From Cellulophaga sp. HaHa_2_95 (GTDB lineage: Bacteria > Bacteroidota > Bacteroidia > Flavobacteriales > Flavobacteriaceae): 64,000 nt of DNA. The stretch's first letter is position 1, and every line of letters begins with the position of its first letter. Location: NCBI RefSeq assembly GCF_019278565.1, contig NZ_CP058988.1:2170001-2234000 (forward strand). Reading direction: 5' to 3'. The notes under the pieces are model-generated. The model had not been told where the DNA came from, did no database searches, and saw nothing but the letters and a program-made list of their open reading frames with translations. The translations under genes were made by a program, and so were the position numbers. Shown here in pieces: positions 36,472 through 45,348 of this stretch.

Positions 36472-38034
36472 TTATTTGTTTTCCTTATCTACAACAAGTC
36501 TATCTTCTCTATTCGCAACTTCCCAACCGGTATAGAATACTAATCTTGATCTATTTTCTAGTAAGTCATAATTAATCTTATCTGGAGTATCTCCAGGAGC
36601 GTGGTAATCATCATGTGTACCATTAAAGTAAAATATAATAGGGATATTATTTTTCACAAAGTTGTAATGATCACTTCTATAATAAAATCTGTTCGGATCA
36701 TTTTCATCATTGTACGTATAATCTAAAGCAATGTTCATGTATTTTTTATTTGCTTCTTCAGAGATCATATGCAAATCGGTACTCAATTTATCAGATCCTA
36801 TTAAGTAAATGTAATTACGATCTCCTTCTCTTTTAGGATCAATACGGCCTATCATATCTATATTTAAATCGGCAACCGTTTGTGCTAATGGAAAGATAGG
36901 ATCAAAATCAGTATAATATTGAGAACCTAATAGTCCTTTTTCTTCTCCAGTTACATGTAAAAACACAATGGATCTTTTAGGACCCTTACCTTCGTCTGCT
37001 GCTTTCTTAAAAGCTTGAGCTATTTCCAATAAGGCTACCGTTCCAGAACCATCATCATCTGCACCATTGTTTACCTCACCATCTTTAGTAACTCCTATAT
37101 GATCTAAATGCGAAGAAATAATTAAATACTCATCTGGTTTTTCTGAGCCTTTTAAAATAGCGACAACATTTTCAGAATCTACATCTTCATCAGAACTTTT
37201 AATAGCTAAATCTATTTTAGCAGCAATAACCTTTGCTTTGTTTTCATTTTTAACATCAGGTAGGATCGCGTTAGCGATGGTCTCGTTAATAAAGAAATTA
37301 AAGAAAGTACTAGATTGATCTTCTTTGATACCCATTCTTCCGCTATCGTTCTTTTTCATGTAATCAAAGCGACTTTCAAAACGAGCAAAATTATTTTCAT
37401 CAAAATATAAAACACCTTTAGCGCCTTTAGTTTGAGCAGCTTCAAATCTTTTACCTACAGATTCTGATAAATTACTCCAAACAGATTTTTCAGTACCTCC
37501 AGAGATTATATATGTTCCATCAGCCTTCATTGGCTCTCCGGCTTTTATTAACACAATTTTATCTGTAACATCAATAGCACTGTAGTCAGAATACTTTTCG
37601 TCCTCTATTCCAAAACCAGCATATACAATGTCATTGTAAGCTCCTTCTGCAGCAGTGAATGTCAAAAGTCCCTCTCCATTATTGTATGTTTTACCATTTA
37701 TAGTAATAGTTCCTTCTGGAAGTTTGCTAACCGTTAAGGGTACATTTTGAAAATAGTTCCCATCTGCTTGCGCTGCAGGAATACCCATTTTCTTATATTG
37801 CTCTGCCAAATATTCTACGGCCTTTTTCTGTCCAGGCTTTCCTGTTTCTCTACCTTCAAATTCATCAGAGGCATAAATGTATAAATGCTCTTTTAACTCT
37901 GCTTCCGTAATGGTTTCTGCATAAGGTTTAGGATCCATGGCAGTCTTAGCTTCTGAAGATGTATCAGAAACAGTTTTCTGTGAAGAATTACAGGCCATGG
38001 CCAATAATGTCACAACAAATGCTATTTTTTTCAT
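36472..38034 (-). CDS. M28 family metallopeptidase lipoprotein
   Basis: Zinc aminopeptidase of the M28 family, 520 aa from the ATG at 38034; an in-frame TTG at 38046 is the alternative. Lipoprotein signal ending in LLAMAC. A PA-type insert spans about 100-280. Zinc ligands and catalytic residues are visible in order: SSHLDHIG, GADDDGSGT, EEKGLLGSQYY, DMIGRID and YYRSDHYNF. Probably exported and used on peptides outside the cytoplasm. Confidence 0.93.
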   Translation of the reverse strand: MKKIAFVVTLLAMACNSSQKTVSDTSSEAKTAMDPKPYAETITEAELKEHLYIYASDEFEGRETGKPGQKKAVEYLAEQYKKMGIPAAQADGNYFQNVPLTVSKLPEGTITINGKTYNNGEGLLTFTAAEGAYNDIVYAGFGIEDEKYSDYSAIDVTDKIVLIKAGEPMKADGTYIISGGTEKSVWSNLSESVGKRFEAAQTKGAKGVLYFDENNFARFESRFDYMKKNDSGRMGIKEDQSSTFFNFFINETIANAILPDVKNENKAKVIAAKIDLAIKSSDEDVDSENVVAILKGSEKPDEYLIISSHLDHIGVTKDGEVNNGADDDGSGTVALLEIAQAFKKAADEGKGPKRSIVFLHVTGEEKGLLGSQYYTDFDPIFPLAQTVADLNIDMIGRIDPKREGDRNYIYLIGSDKLSTDLHMISEEANKKYMNIALDYTYNDENDPNRFYYRSDHYNFVKNNIPIIFYFNGTHDDYHAPGDTPDKINYDLLENRSRLVFYTGWEVANREDRLVVDKENK

Positions 38035-38263
38035 TTTGGTGTTCAATTAATTAATTAGTCTTTTCAAAAATAATGAAAACAATGAACTTTAAGCCAATCA
38101 ATTAAAAAATCTATCTATGGTTTTCATTGGAATAATAGTTTAACGCTTCATTTTTTTAAAAAGACCACCAAGCGCTAAAAAAATGTTAGAAAAATAAGAG
38201 GAAGCATGATAATTACTTTATAAACTAGTAGCTTTATCAAAGCATTACTTAAAATGTATACGA

Positions 38264-39847
38264 ATGATATCTGGAAAAAATTATATAGGGAACAAACTGT
38301 CGGCAAAAAATACAAAAACATACAAGACCTTTAACCCAAAAACAAACACGGAGAATACGATAAGTTTTTACGAGGCAAATCAGGAAGAAATTGATGAGGC
38401 GGTACTTTTGGCTTCGAATGCTTTTGAGGTGAATAAGCATATTTCTAAGGAAAATAAGGCTATCTTTTTAAGTACAATAGCAGATGAAATAGTAGCATTA
38501 GATAGCGCGCTTATAGAAACATATTGTTCTGAAACAGGACTTGCAGAAGGGAGGGCATTAGGTGAAAGAGGTAGAACTGTTGGACAACTACGTATGTTTG
38601 CAGATTTGGTGCGTCAAGGAAATTGGGTAGACGCCACTATAGATACGGCCATTCCAGACAGAGTACCGATGCCAAAATCAGATTTACGTAAGATGATGGT
38701 GCCCTTAGGACCCGTGGTGGTGTTTGGAGCAAGTAATTTTCCATTGGCCTATTCTACTGCTGGCGGTGATACTGCTTCTGCATTAGCCTCTGGTTGTCCT
38801 GTGATTGTTAAAAGCCACCCTATGCATGCAGCAACAGGAGAACTGGTTGCCGCAGCAATTAGTAAAGCTGCAGAAAAAACAGGCATGCCCAATGGTGTTT
38901 TCTCTAATCTTAATAGTAGCGGAATAGAAGTAGGGGTTGCTTTAGTGAAACATCCTGGAGTTAAAGCCGTTGGTTTTACAGGCAGTATAAGAGGAGGTAG
39001 AGCTTTATTTGATTTAGCGGCGCAAAGAGAGGAACCCATTCCTGTATTTGCGGAAATGGGGAGTATTAACCCTGTAGTTATTTTGCCTAAGGCTTTGGCT
39101 GCCAAAAATGAAGAATGGGCAAAGACTTATGCCAGTTCCATCACATTAGGTTCAGGACAATTTTGTACCAATCCTGGTTTACTATTGGGTATTAGCAGTG
39201 ATTCTTTGAACAAATTTATAGTGCACTTGTCTGATGAAATTGTTAAAATAGATCCCACATGTATGTTGCATCCTAACATTTATAAGGCATATACGAAGAA
39301 TAAGGAGAACGCAGAAACGCAACAAGGAGTTGTCACAGCAGCCTCTTTTGAAACTAAGGTGGCAGATAATTATGCCAAACAAGCACTTACAACGGTAGAC
39401 GGTGCTACATTCTTAAAAAACACAAGCTTGCATCAAGAAGTTTTCGGACCCTATTCTATGGTAGTACGCTGTGAGAATGCGAAAGAATTAGAAGCAGTTA
39501 TAGCAGCTCTAGAGGGGCAACTAACGGGTACTGTGATTGCTGAGGACAATGATGCGGAAAACTATGTTGAAATAATCAATGCTTTAAAAAATAGAGTGGG
39601 GCGTATCATCTATAATGGGGTACCTACAGGAGTAGAAGTTTGTCCGTCTATGCAACATGGGGGGCCATACCCTGCATCTTCAGATAGTAGGTTTTCTGCT
39701 GTAGGAGTACATGCCATAAAAAGATGGATTAGACCTTTTTCATATCAAGACTGGCCTAATGCCTTATTACCTCTAGAATTACAAAACGAAAACCCGTTGC
39801 AATTAAGTAGATTGATAAACGGAGAACAAACTATAAGATCTATCTAA
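38264..39847 (+). CDS. alpha-ketoglutaric semialdehyde (2,5-dioxovalerate) dehydrogenase
   Basis: NAD(P)-dependent aldehyde dehydrogenase of the KGSADH type, 527 aa. Motifs: FGASNFPLAYSTAGGDTASALA (shown in part, FGASNFPLAYS), GFTGS, the Glu in FAEMGSINP and the catalytic Cys in SGQFCTNPG. Oxidises 2,5-dioxopentanoate to 2-oxoglutarate. Eleven bases upstream of a hydroxyproline-epimerase-type gene, which makes hydroxyproline (or a sugar-acid) breakdown the likely pathway. Confidence 0.9.
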   Translation: MISGKNYIGNKLSAKNTKTYKTFNPKTNTENTISFYEANQEEIDEAVLLASNAFEVNKHISKENKAIFLSTIADEIVALDSALIETYCSETGLAEGRALGERGRTVGQLRMFADLVRQGNWVDATIDTAIPDRVPMPKSDLRKMMVPLGPVVVFGASNFPLAYSTAGGDTASALASGCPVIVKSHPMHAATGELVAAAISKAAEKTGMPNGVFSNLNSSGIEVGVALVKHPGVKAVGFTGSIRGGRALFDLAAQREEPIPVFAEMGSINPVVILPKALAAKNEEWAKTYASSITLGSGQFCTNPGLLLGISSDSLNKFIVHLSDEIVKIDPTCMLHPNIYKAYTKNKENAETQQGVVTAASFETKVADNYAKQALTTVDGATFLKNTSLHQEVFGPYSMVVRCENAKELEAVIAALEGQLTGTVIAEDNDAENYVEIINALKNRVGRIIYNGVPTGVEVCPSMQHGGPYPASSDSRFSAVGVHAIKRWIRPFSYQDWPNALLPLELQNENPLQLSRLINGEQTIRSI

Positions 39848-39858
39848 GAAAATAACAA

Positions 39859-40866
39859 ATGGCTAGTAAAACATTTTTCTGTGTTGATGCACATACCTGC
39901 GGAAATCCTGTACGAGTAGTAGCAGGAGGTGGGCCTATATTAAGTGGTGAAAACATGAGTCAAAAACGTCAGCATTTTTTATCTGAATTTGATTGGATTA
40001 GGAAAGGCTTAATGTTTGAACCTCGAGGTCATGATATGATGAGTGGAAGTATTTTTTATGCGCCTTCTAATCCTGAAAATGACTTTGGAATTTTATTTAT
40101 AGAAACTAGCGGTTGCTTACCTATGTGCGGGCATGGTACTATAGGAGCAATTACTATAGGCATAGAAGAAGGGTTAATAATCCCTAAGATTCCAGGTCAC
40201 GTGCGGATGGAGACACCTGCGGGCTTAGTATTAATTGAATACCAACAGACAGGAAATAAAGTGGATTGGGTAAAACTTACGAATGTAAAATCGTATTTAG
40301 CGGAAACAAACTTAACAATAAACTGTACGGGCTTAGGAGAACTAACTTTTGATGTTTCTTATGGAGGTAATTTCTATGCAATTATAGATCCACAGGAAAA
40401 TTTTAAAGGAATTCAAGATTTTTCAGCGGGTAAACTAGTGCAGTTTAGTCAAGAAATTCGCTCTAAGATTAATAAAAAATATCCAAATTTATTTGTTCAC
40501 CCCGAAGATGAAACGATTAGAGATGTAAGTCACGTTTTATGGACAGGAGATACTATTTCTCCAGAGGCTACTGCCCGTAATGCAGTATTCTATGGAGATA
40601 AGGCTATAGATAGATCCCCATGTGGTACCGGAACTTCTGCCCGAATGGCACAATGGCATGCTAAAGGAAAATTAAAAATAGGCGAAAAGTTTATTCATGA
40701 AAGTTATATTGGCTCTCAATTTATAGGTAGAATAGAAGAGGAAGGCACGCTAGAAGGGAAGAAAGCGATCATTCCAAGTATACAAGGTTGGGCAAAAATA
40801 TATGGGTACAATACTATTCTTATAGATGATGATGACCCATATGCTCACGGGTTCCAAGTGCTGTAA
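39859..40866 (+). CDS. 4-hydroxyproline 2-epimerase (proline racemase family)
   Basis: 335 aa cofactor-independent epimerase. Both catalytic cysteines are present: Cys90 in LPMCGHGTIG and Cys255 in DRSPCGTGTSARM. The Cys/Cys pair supports a racemase/epimerase rather than the Thr-containing 3-hydroxyproline dehydratases. Predicted to convert trans-4-hydroxy-L-proline to cis-4-hydroxy-D-proline; proline racemase is less likely given the adjacent semialdehyde dehydrogenase. Confidence 0.88.
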   Translation: MASKTFFCVDAHTCGNPVRVVAGGGPILSGENMSQKRQHFLSEFDWIRKGLMFEPRGHDMMSGSIFYAPSNPENDFGILFIETSGCLPMCGHGTIGAITIGIEEGLIIPKIPGHVRMETPAGLVLIEYQQTGNKVDWVKLTNVKSYLAETNLTINCTGLGELTFDVSYGGNFYAIIDPQENFKGIQDFSAGKLVQFSQEIRSKINKKYPNLFVHPEDETIRDVSHVLWTGDTISPEATARNAVFYGDKAIDRSPCGTGTSARMAQWHAKGKLKIGEKFIHESYIGSQFIGRIEEEGTLEGKKAIIPSIQGWAKIYGYNTILIDDDDPYAHGFQVL

Positions 40867-40927
40867 AGAAATATAATGTAGTTTTATTTAACGAAAATAA
40901 ATACAACTAAAGAGATACTTAGTTAAT

Positions 40928-41797
40928 TTGAATAAAGTAATAGAAAAATACGAATTTAAGAAGGGACTACCTCAAGAGCTTGAAATAAAAAATCTAGCTA
41001 CATTATACCGTGATTCGCGTGAAGACTTGATACAACCTCACAGAACAGATTTTTATCAAATTATATGGTTTAAGAATGGAAAACCTAAGCATATGGTTGA
41101 TTTTAATCCGTTACAGATAGAGCCAAATACTATTTTATTTGTGGATAAAAATAGTGTTCAACGTTTTGATGAAAATGAATTAGTTGACGGGGAAGTACTT
41201 TTATTTACAGACAATTTTTTCTCTAGAACAGAAGAGGATACAAGATTTTTAAGAAGTAGCATGTTGTTTAATGATTTGTATGCAATATCAACCATAAAGT
41301 TAAATGGGGAAACTACTATTTTTGAAACCTTTTTTGAGCTTATGAAAACGGAGCTAAGTCACAGTGCAGATACCTATCAGTCAGATATTCTTAGAAATCA
41401 ACTTAAAAATATATTATTGGTATCAGAAAGAGAAAGGCAAACCCAAAATAGTGCGATGATCAATAAGGGGCCAGATTTAGACTGCGTAATTAAGTTTAGA
41501 GATCTCTTAGATAAACAGTTTCAAATACAAAAATCTGTAGCTAAATATACAACGCAATTAAATGTTACTCAAAAACGTTTAAACTCGGCCACCTTAAAAG
41601 TAATGGATATTACTCCCAAACAAATGATAGATGCTAGGGTTATTTTAGAAGCTAAACGTTTGTTAGTCCATTCGTTAGATAGTGTCAAAGAAATAGGGTA
41701 CACACTCGGTTTTGAAGAGCCTACAAATTTTGTGAAGTATTTTAAAAAACACCAAACGATAACACCAATAGAATTTAGGAATAAGTTTGGTAATTAG
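40928..41797 (+). CDS. AraC family transcriptional regulator
   Basis: 289 aa. N-terminal cupin-like AraC ligand domain (HRTDFYQIIWF, then IEPNTILFVDKNSVQRF) and C-terminal double HTH with YTTQLNVTQKRLNSATL and the second-helix signature VKEIGYTLGFEEPTNFVKYFKKH. The start is TTG at 40928. It follows the epimerase by 61 bases and may control this pair of genes, but that is inference. Confidence 0.9.
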   Translation: MNKVIEKYEFKKGLPQELEIKNLATLYRDSREDLIQPHRTDFYQIIWFKNGKPKHMVDFNPLQIEPNTILFVDKNSVQRFDENELVDGEVLLFTDNFFSRTEEDTRFLRSSMLFNDLYAISTIKLNGETTIFETFFELMKTELSHSADTYQSDILRNQLKNILLVSERERQTQNSAMINKGPDLDCVIKFRDLLDKQFQIQKSVAKYTTQLNVTQKRLNSATLKVMDITPKQMIDARVILEAKRLLVHSLDSVKEIGYTLGFEEPTNFVKYFKKHQTITPIEFRNKFGN

Positions 41798-41910
41798 TTT
41801 TTAAGGCGTAAAAATACCATTTAAAACTGCTTTTTTATCATAATAAATTAATCGTCTTACCGCAAATTTGCTTCTAAGTTTAACGACAATAAAAGAACAA
41901 ATTTGAAGAA

Positions 41911-42180
41911 ATGAAATTGTTAATAGATATTATAGGATGGTCAGGTTCTGGCTTTTTAATTCTTGCTTACGGACTAACATTAGTAGAGAATAATAAGTAT
42001 GTTAGCTGCTCGAAATACTTGAATCTTTTCGGAGCGCTTTTAATAGCCATTAACTGTTATTACTATAATGCCATACCTTCATTTGTTTCTAATTTAATTT
42101 GGTCTGTTATGGCTACCTTAACCATATATAAAACAAAAAAACGCGAACGTTATTTTGTAAAGCCTAAATTTAAGATGTAA
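41911..42180 (+). CDS. small membrane protein, CBU_0592-like
   Basis: 89 aa with about three hydrophobic helices (IIGWSGSGFLILAYGLTLV; YLNLFGALLIAINCYYY; SFVSNLIWSVMATLTIY). The pattern IGW...LLAY...LNL.GA...IN..YY...PS is that of the CBU_0592 family. Function unknown; single gene with a basic C-terminal tail. Confidence 0.8.
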   Translation: MKLLIDIIGWSGSGFLILAYGLTLVENNKYVSCSKYLNLFGALLIAINCYYYNAIPSFVSNLIWSVMATLTIYKTKKRERYFVKPKFKM

Positions 42181-42250
42181 GTTGTTTTTGTACTTAAAGG
42201 GGATGTTTTTTTTTAAAATGCAATTTTGGAATAATAAAATAATCTAATAT

Positions 42251-42634
42251 CTATTCTTCAAACAAAAACTCTCCTTTTGTTTCTGCTGCGTGCAATCCCC
42301 AATCAACAATTAGATTTAGAATAGGAACCAATGTTTGCCCAAACTCCGTAAGCGTATATTCTACTTTTAAAGGTGGTTTTTTAGTAAACACTTTTCTGTT
42401 TACCATTCCATCAGCTTCCAATTGTTTTAACTGTAAACTTAAAGTACGCTCGGTAATACCAGGGATTTCCTTGCGTAATTCATTATAGCGTTTTTTATCG
42501 CCTATTAAATGGGTTAGTATAACACTCTTCCATTTACCGCCAATTAATTCCATTGCTGCGCTCGTTGGGCAAAATGAAATTTTATTATTGATTTTAATCT
42601 TTGGCTTTTTTTCAAACAGTTCTTTTCTGTCCAT
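42251..42634 (-). CDS. HxlR family regulator, YodB-like
   Basis: 127 aa winged-helix repressor. FCPTSAAMELIGGKWKSVIL places a Cys-Pro pair (Cys22) at the position of the redox-sensing Cys6 of Bacillus YodB; IPGITERTLSLQLKQLEADGMV is the recognition region and VEYTLTEFG the wing. Divergent from the nitroreductase operon, with inverted repeats covering both promoters, so it probably represses the operon and itself. The inducer is inferred to be a quinone or other electrophile. Confidence 0.9.
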   Translation of the reverse strand: MDRKELFEKKPKIKINNKISFCPTSAAMELIGGKWKSVILTHLIGDKKRYNELRKEIPGITERTLSLQLKQLEADGMVNRKVFTKKPPLKVEYTLTEFGQTLVPILNLIVDWGLHAAETKGEFLFEE

Positions 42635-42656
42635 TTCTTAAATATTAAATATGTGA

Positions 42657-42703
42657 CAAAGATAATCAGCTTTACTATAGTATGCAACTATACTTTTTAT
42701 AGT
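42657..42703 (-). promoter_or_regulatory. HxlR-gene promoter with operator
   Basis: On the - strand TTG (42687-42685), 20 bases, TATCTTTG (42664-42657). The palindrome TACTATAGTA (42673-42682) lies between the two elements, and ACTAT-N7-ATAGT (42687-42703) overlaps the -33 element, an arrangement suited to autorepression. Confidence 0.65.
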
Positions 42704-42758
42704 AAAATATTTTATATATATATTATTGATTTACAGTATATTAAAAATTATTTTACAT

Positions 42759-42827
42759 ACTATACTTCTTGACCGTTATTGACACGTACCAACTCTACAC
42801 TTACATTTGCACTATAATTTTGATAGT
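42759..42827 (+). promoter_or_regulatory. nitroreductase-operon promoter with operator
   Basis: TTG at 42779-42781, 20 bases, TACATTTG at 42802-42809. The repeat ACTAT-AATTTTG-ATAGT (42811-42827) sits on the expected transcription start, as for a repressor. A half site ACTATACTT lies at 42759-42767. Confidence 0.7.
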
Positions 42828-42859
42828 ATTATAAATCAATAAGTTAATAAATAGTAAAA

Positions 42860-43513
42860 ATGAATCTAACAGAAATATTAAACCACCGCTACTCAGCAAA
42901 AGAATTTGATGCCACTAAGAAAATATCAGATGCAGATTTTCAACAGATAAAAGATGTACTGCGTTTAAGTCCGTCTAGCGTAAACCTACAGCCTTGGCAT
43001 TTTTTAATTGCAGATACTCAAGAAGGCAAAGAACGAATTGCAAAAGGGACACAAGGGTTTTTCAAATTCAACACACCAAAAGTCTTAGACGCATCTCACG
43101 TAATTGTTATCGCAGCTCGCACAGATGCAGACGATGATTATATGAATAGCATTTTGGAGCAAGAAGACCAAGATGGTCGCTTTGCTGCACAAGAGTTTAA
43201 AGATCAAATGCACGGTGGTCGTATGCTATTTGCAAATATTCATCGCTACGACCTTAAAGATTTACCACACTGGATGGAAAAGCAAGTGTATTTAAATATG
43301 GGCGCACTTTTATTGGGTGCAGCTGCCTTAGGTATTGATGCTTGCCCAATGGAAGGGGTAGACGTAAAAGCATTAGATGAAGAATTTAGCTTACGTGAAA
43401 AAGGCTTCACCACTCTAGCGGTTGTGTCTTTAGGTTATAGAAAAGACAGTGACTTTAATGCAAAATTACCAAAGTCAAGGTTTCCTGAAGAAACAGTGAT
43501 TACTCAGTTATAA
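42860..43513 (+). CDS. NfsB-like NAD(P)H-dependent nitroreductase
   Basis: FMN-dependent oxygen-insensitive nitroreductase, 217 aa. HRYSAKEFD and LSPSSVNLQPWHF bind the FMN phosphate; PMEGVD and LAVVSLGYR are the conserved C-terminal motifs of NfsB/NfnB enzymes. Reduces nitroaromatics or quinones. First gene of the operon controlled by the divergent HxlR-type regulator; YodB-type repressors control such enzymes in Firmicutes. Confidence 0.93.
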   Translation: MNLTEILNHRYSAKEFDATKKISDADFQQIKDVLRLSPSSVNLQPWHFLIADTQEGKERIAKGTQGFFKFNTPKVLDASHVIVIAARTDADDDYMNSILEQEDQDGRFAAQEFKDQMHGGRMLFANIHRYDLKDLPHWMEKQVYLNMGALLLGAAALGIDACPMEGVDVKALDEEFSLREKGFTTLAVVSLGYRKDSDFNAKLPKSRFPEETVITQL

Positions 43514-43536
43514 TCAAATTTAAATCTCTAGAAATT

Positions 43537-44466
43537 ATGAAGAAGCTTTTAAAAATAATTGGAGGAATTATTGGAGTATTAGTGATTGCTGTAGCGGTCA
43601 TATACTTCTTCTTTCCAAAGGTTCTTGTAGACCAAACCAATGCCAGTTATGCTCGTGCTGCCAGTCTTGAGAAAAAAACGGTTGAAATAAATGGCTACAC
43701 TGTTCATTTCCATGAAAGTGAAGGGGAAGATGATAAGCCAGACTTTGTTCTTGTTCACGGTATGGGAGATGATAAAAGTAGTTTTTTACAAACGGCTAAA
43801 TTTTTATCAGAAGACTATCATTTAATTCTACCCGATTTAGCGGGTCACGGTGAAAATGAAAGAAAAGAAGGACTTGATTATTCCATAGATGGACAAGCAA
43901 CATTTTTAAAATCTTTTTTAGAAAAACTTGGTGTAAATCAATTTAACCTTGTTGGTAACTCAATGGGCGGACATACCGCTGCAGCATATGCCATTAAATA
44001 TCCAAATGAACTTAATAACCTCATTTTACTAGATGCTGCGGGTATTAAAATAGATGACCACGTTGTGTATGGTGGTTTTGGTAAAGAAATTAAAAACAAA
44101 GAAGAATTGGATGCTGTGCTTTCACGCGTCTTTTATAAAGTGCCGGACCTTCCTGGACCTGTAGCCGATTACATGATAGAAACCATAAACAATAGTAAAG
44201 ATTTTGTAGATGGTTCTTTAATTCCTGCAATTAAAAACGGAAAATATTTCAATCTTAAAGATGATGTGCAATCCATTAAAGCAGCAACATTAGTATTACA
44301 GGGCAAACATGATGAAGTAGTAAGTTTTAACGTGGCTGAATACTACAGAGACCACATCCCCAATGCGAAGTTAGTAGTTCTTGAAAACGCATCGCACTCT
44401 CCACAATTAGAAATTCCAGAGGAAGTAGCTAATGATATTAAAAAATTCATTTCTAAAACTAAATAA
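43537..44466 (+). CDS. alpha/beta hydrolase with N-terminal membrane anchor
   Basis: 309 aa. Membrane segment at about residues 7-29, then an alpha/beta hydrolase fold: oxyanion region LVHGMGDDKSS, nucleophile elbow GNSMGGH, acidic residue in GKHDEVVSF and catalytic His in ASHSPQLE. Related in form to C-C bond hydrolases of meta-cleavage pathways and to haloperoxidase-like hydrolases, but the substrate cannot be told. 23 bases after the nitroreductase. Confidence 0.88.
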   Translation: MKKLLKIIGGIIGVLVIAVAVIYFFFPKVLVDQTNASYARAASLEKKTVEINGYTVHFHESEGEDDKPDFVLVHGMGDDKSSFLQTAKFLSEDYHLILPDLAGHGENERKEGLDYSIDGQATFLKSFLEKLGVNQFNLVGNSMGGHTAAAYAIKYPNELNNLILLDAAGIKIDDHVVYGGFGKEIKNKEELDAVLSRVFYKVPDLPGPVADYMIETINNSKDFVDGSLIPAIKNGKYFNLKDDVQSIKAATLVLQGKHDEVVSFNVAEYYRDHIPNAKLVVLENASHSPQLEIPEEVANDIKKFISKTK

Positions 44467-44469
44467 ATT

Positions 44470-45003
44470 ATGGATACAAACACAAAAATTGTTCACGCAG
44501 CTATCGTACAATATCACCGTTGGTATCTTTTTTATGAACGTGATTTTGAAAACAAACAGCGACTAGAAAATCAGTTAGAAATTTTAGCAGATGATATAAA
44601 AATGAAATCTGCAGCTGGAGAAATGCAAGGCAAAGAAAATTATCCTGAAAGATTAAAAGTTTATAAAGGATGGAAAAATGCGCATCATATTCAAAATATA
44701 GAAGTTAATAAATTAGAGAACGGTACTATTAATTTAGAAGCTGATATTATTTATCAAAATTTAAAGTCAGACGGTGCTAATGACAGTTATCCTTTGCATT
44801 ACAGCACATTTTTAAAAGAGGTTCCTGGTGCGCTTTTACCTGTGTTTACAGAAATTAATATTAACCCTACTGGCGAGATTAAAGACCCAACGTTTGAGAA
44901 TGCATATCCAGAAAACCGAATGTTATCTCTTATGCACTACTGGCTCTTAAATATGGAACAGTTAGATGGTAATGTTGCGCCATTTAAAAGAGGTATTGGC
45001 TGA
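44470..45003 (+). CDS. SnoaL-like protein, N-terminal part (frameshifted)
   Basis: 177 aa in this frame. One complete NTF2/SnoaL-like domain (about residues 5-130), then the start of a second (LMHYWLLNMEQLDGNVAPFK), after which the frame ends in RGIG. The sequence continues without a break in the +1 frame of the next entry. Removing one A from AAAA at 44986-44989 joins them as PFKEVLADGF. Probably one gene of about 283 codons with two similar domains. Confidence 0.75.
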   Translation: MDTNTKIVHAAIVQYHRWYLFYERDFENKQRLENQLEILADDIKMKSAAGEMQGKENYPERLKVYKGWKNAHHIQNIEVNKLENGTINLEADIIYQNLKSDGANDSYPLHYSTFLKEVPGALLPVFTEININPTGEIKDPTFENAYPENRMLSLMHYWLLNMEQLDGNVAPFKRGIG

Positions 45004-45319
45004 TGGTTTTAAACTTAATTTTTCAACAAACAGCGAACCTATTGTTACCATAGAGCAATTAGAACAATGGTTAAACGGAACGCCAAAGCAATTGAAGGAA
45101 AGCAGTCATTTTCCAGAGAATTTTACAGTAAAAGTAATTTCAGAAAATGAATATGAAGTCAATGTAGATTTTGTTTGGAAAGGGATAACAAAAGAGGGTC
45201 AAAAATTAACCGCAACTACTTCTCACCATTGGATTGTAAAGGATAATCCAAATGACAGATTTGCAAAAATAAAAGAGGTTACAATCATTCAAAAAGTACC
45301 ACTTACTCCATTAAAATAA
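44966..45319 (+). CDS. SnoaL-like protein, C-terminal part (frameshifted)
   Basis: Second SnoaL/NTF2-like domain: EVLADGFKLNFSTNSEPIVT, then VNVDFVWKGITKEG and TSHHWIVKDNPNDRFAKI. The apparent first residues MVMLRH are out-of-frame reading of the upstream gene. Real coding in this frame starts at about 44989. If translated from its own ATG it would lack the first helix. See the preceding entry. Confidence 0.65.
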   Translation: MVMLRHLKEVLADGFKLNFSTNSEPIVTIEQLEQWLNGTPKQLKESSHFPENFTVKVISENEYEVNVDFVWKGITKEGQKLTATTSHHWIVKDNPNDRFAKIKEVTIIQKVPLTPLK

Positions 45320-45348
45320 AAGGTGCTTCAATTATAAAGAATATTATT

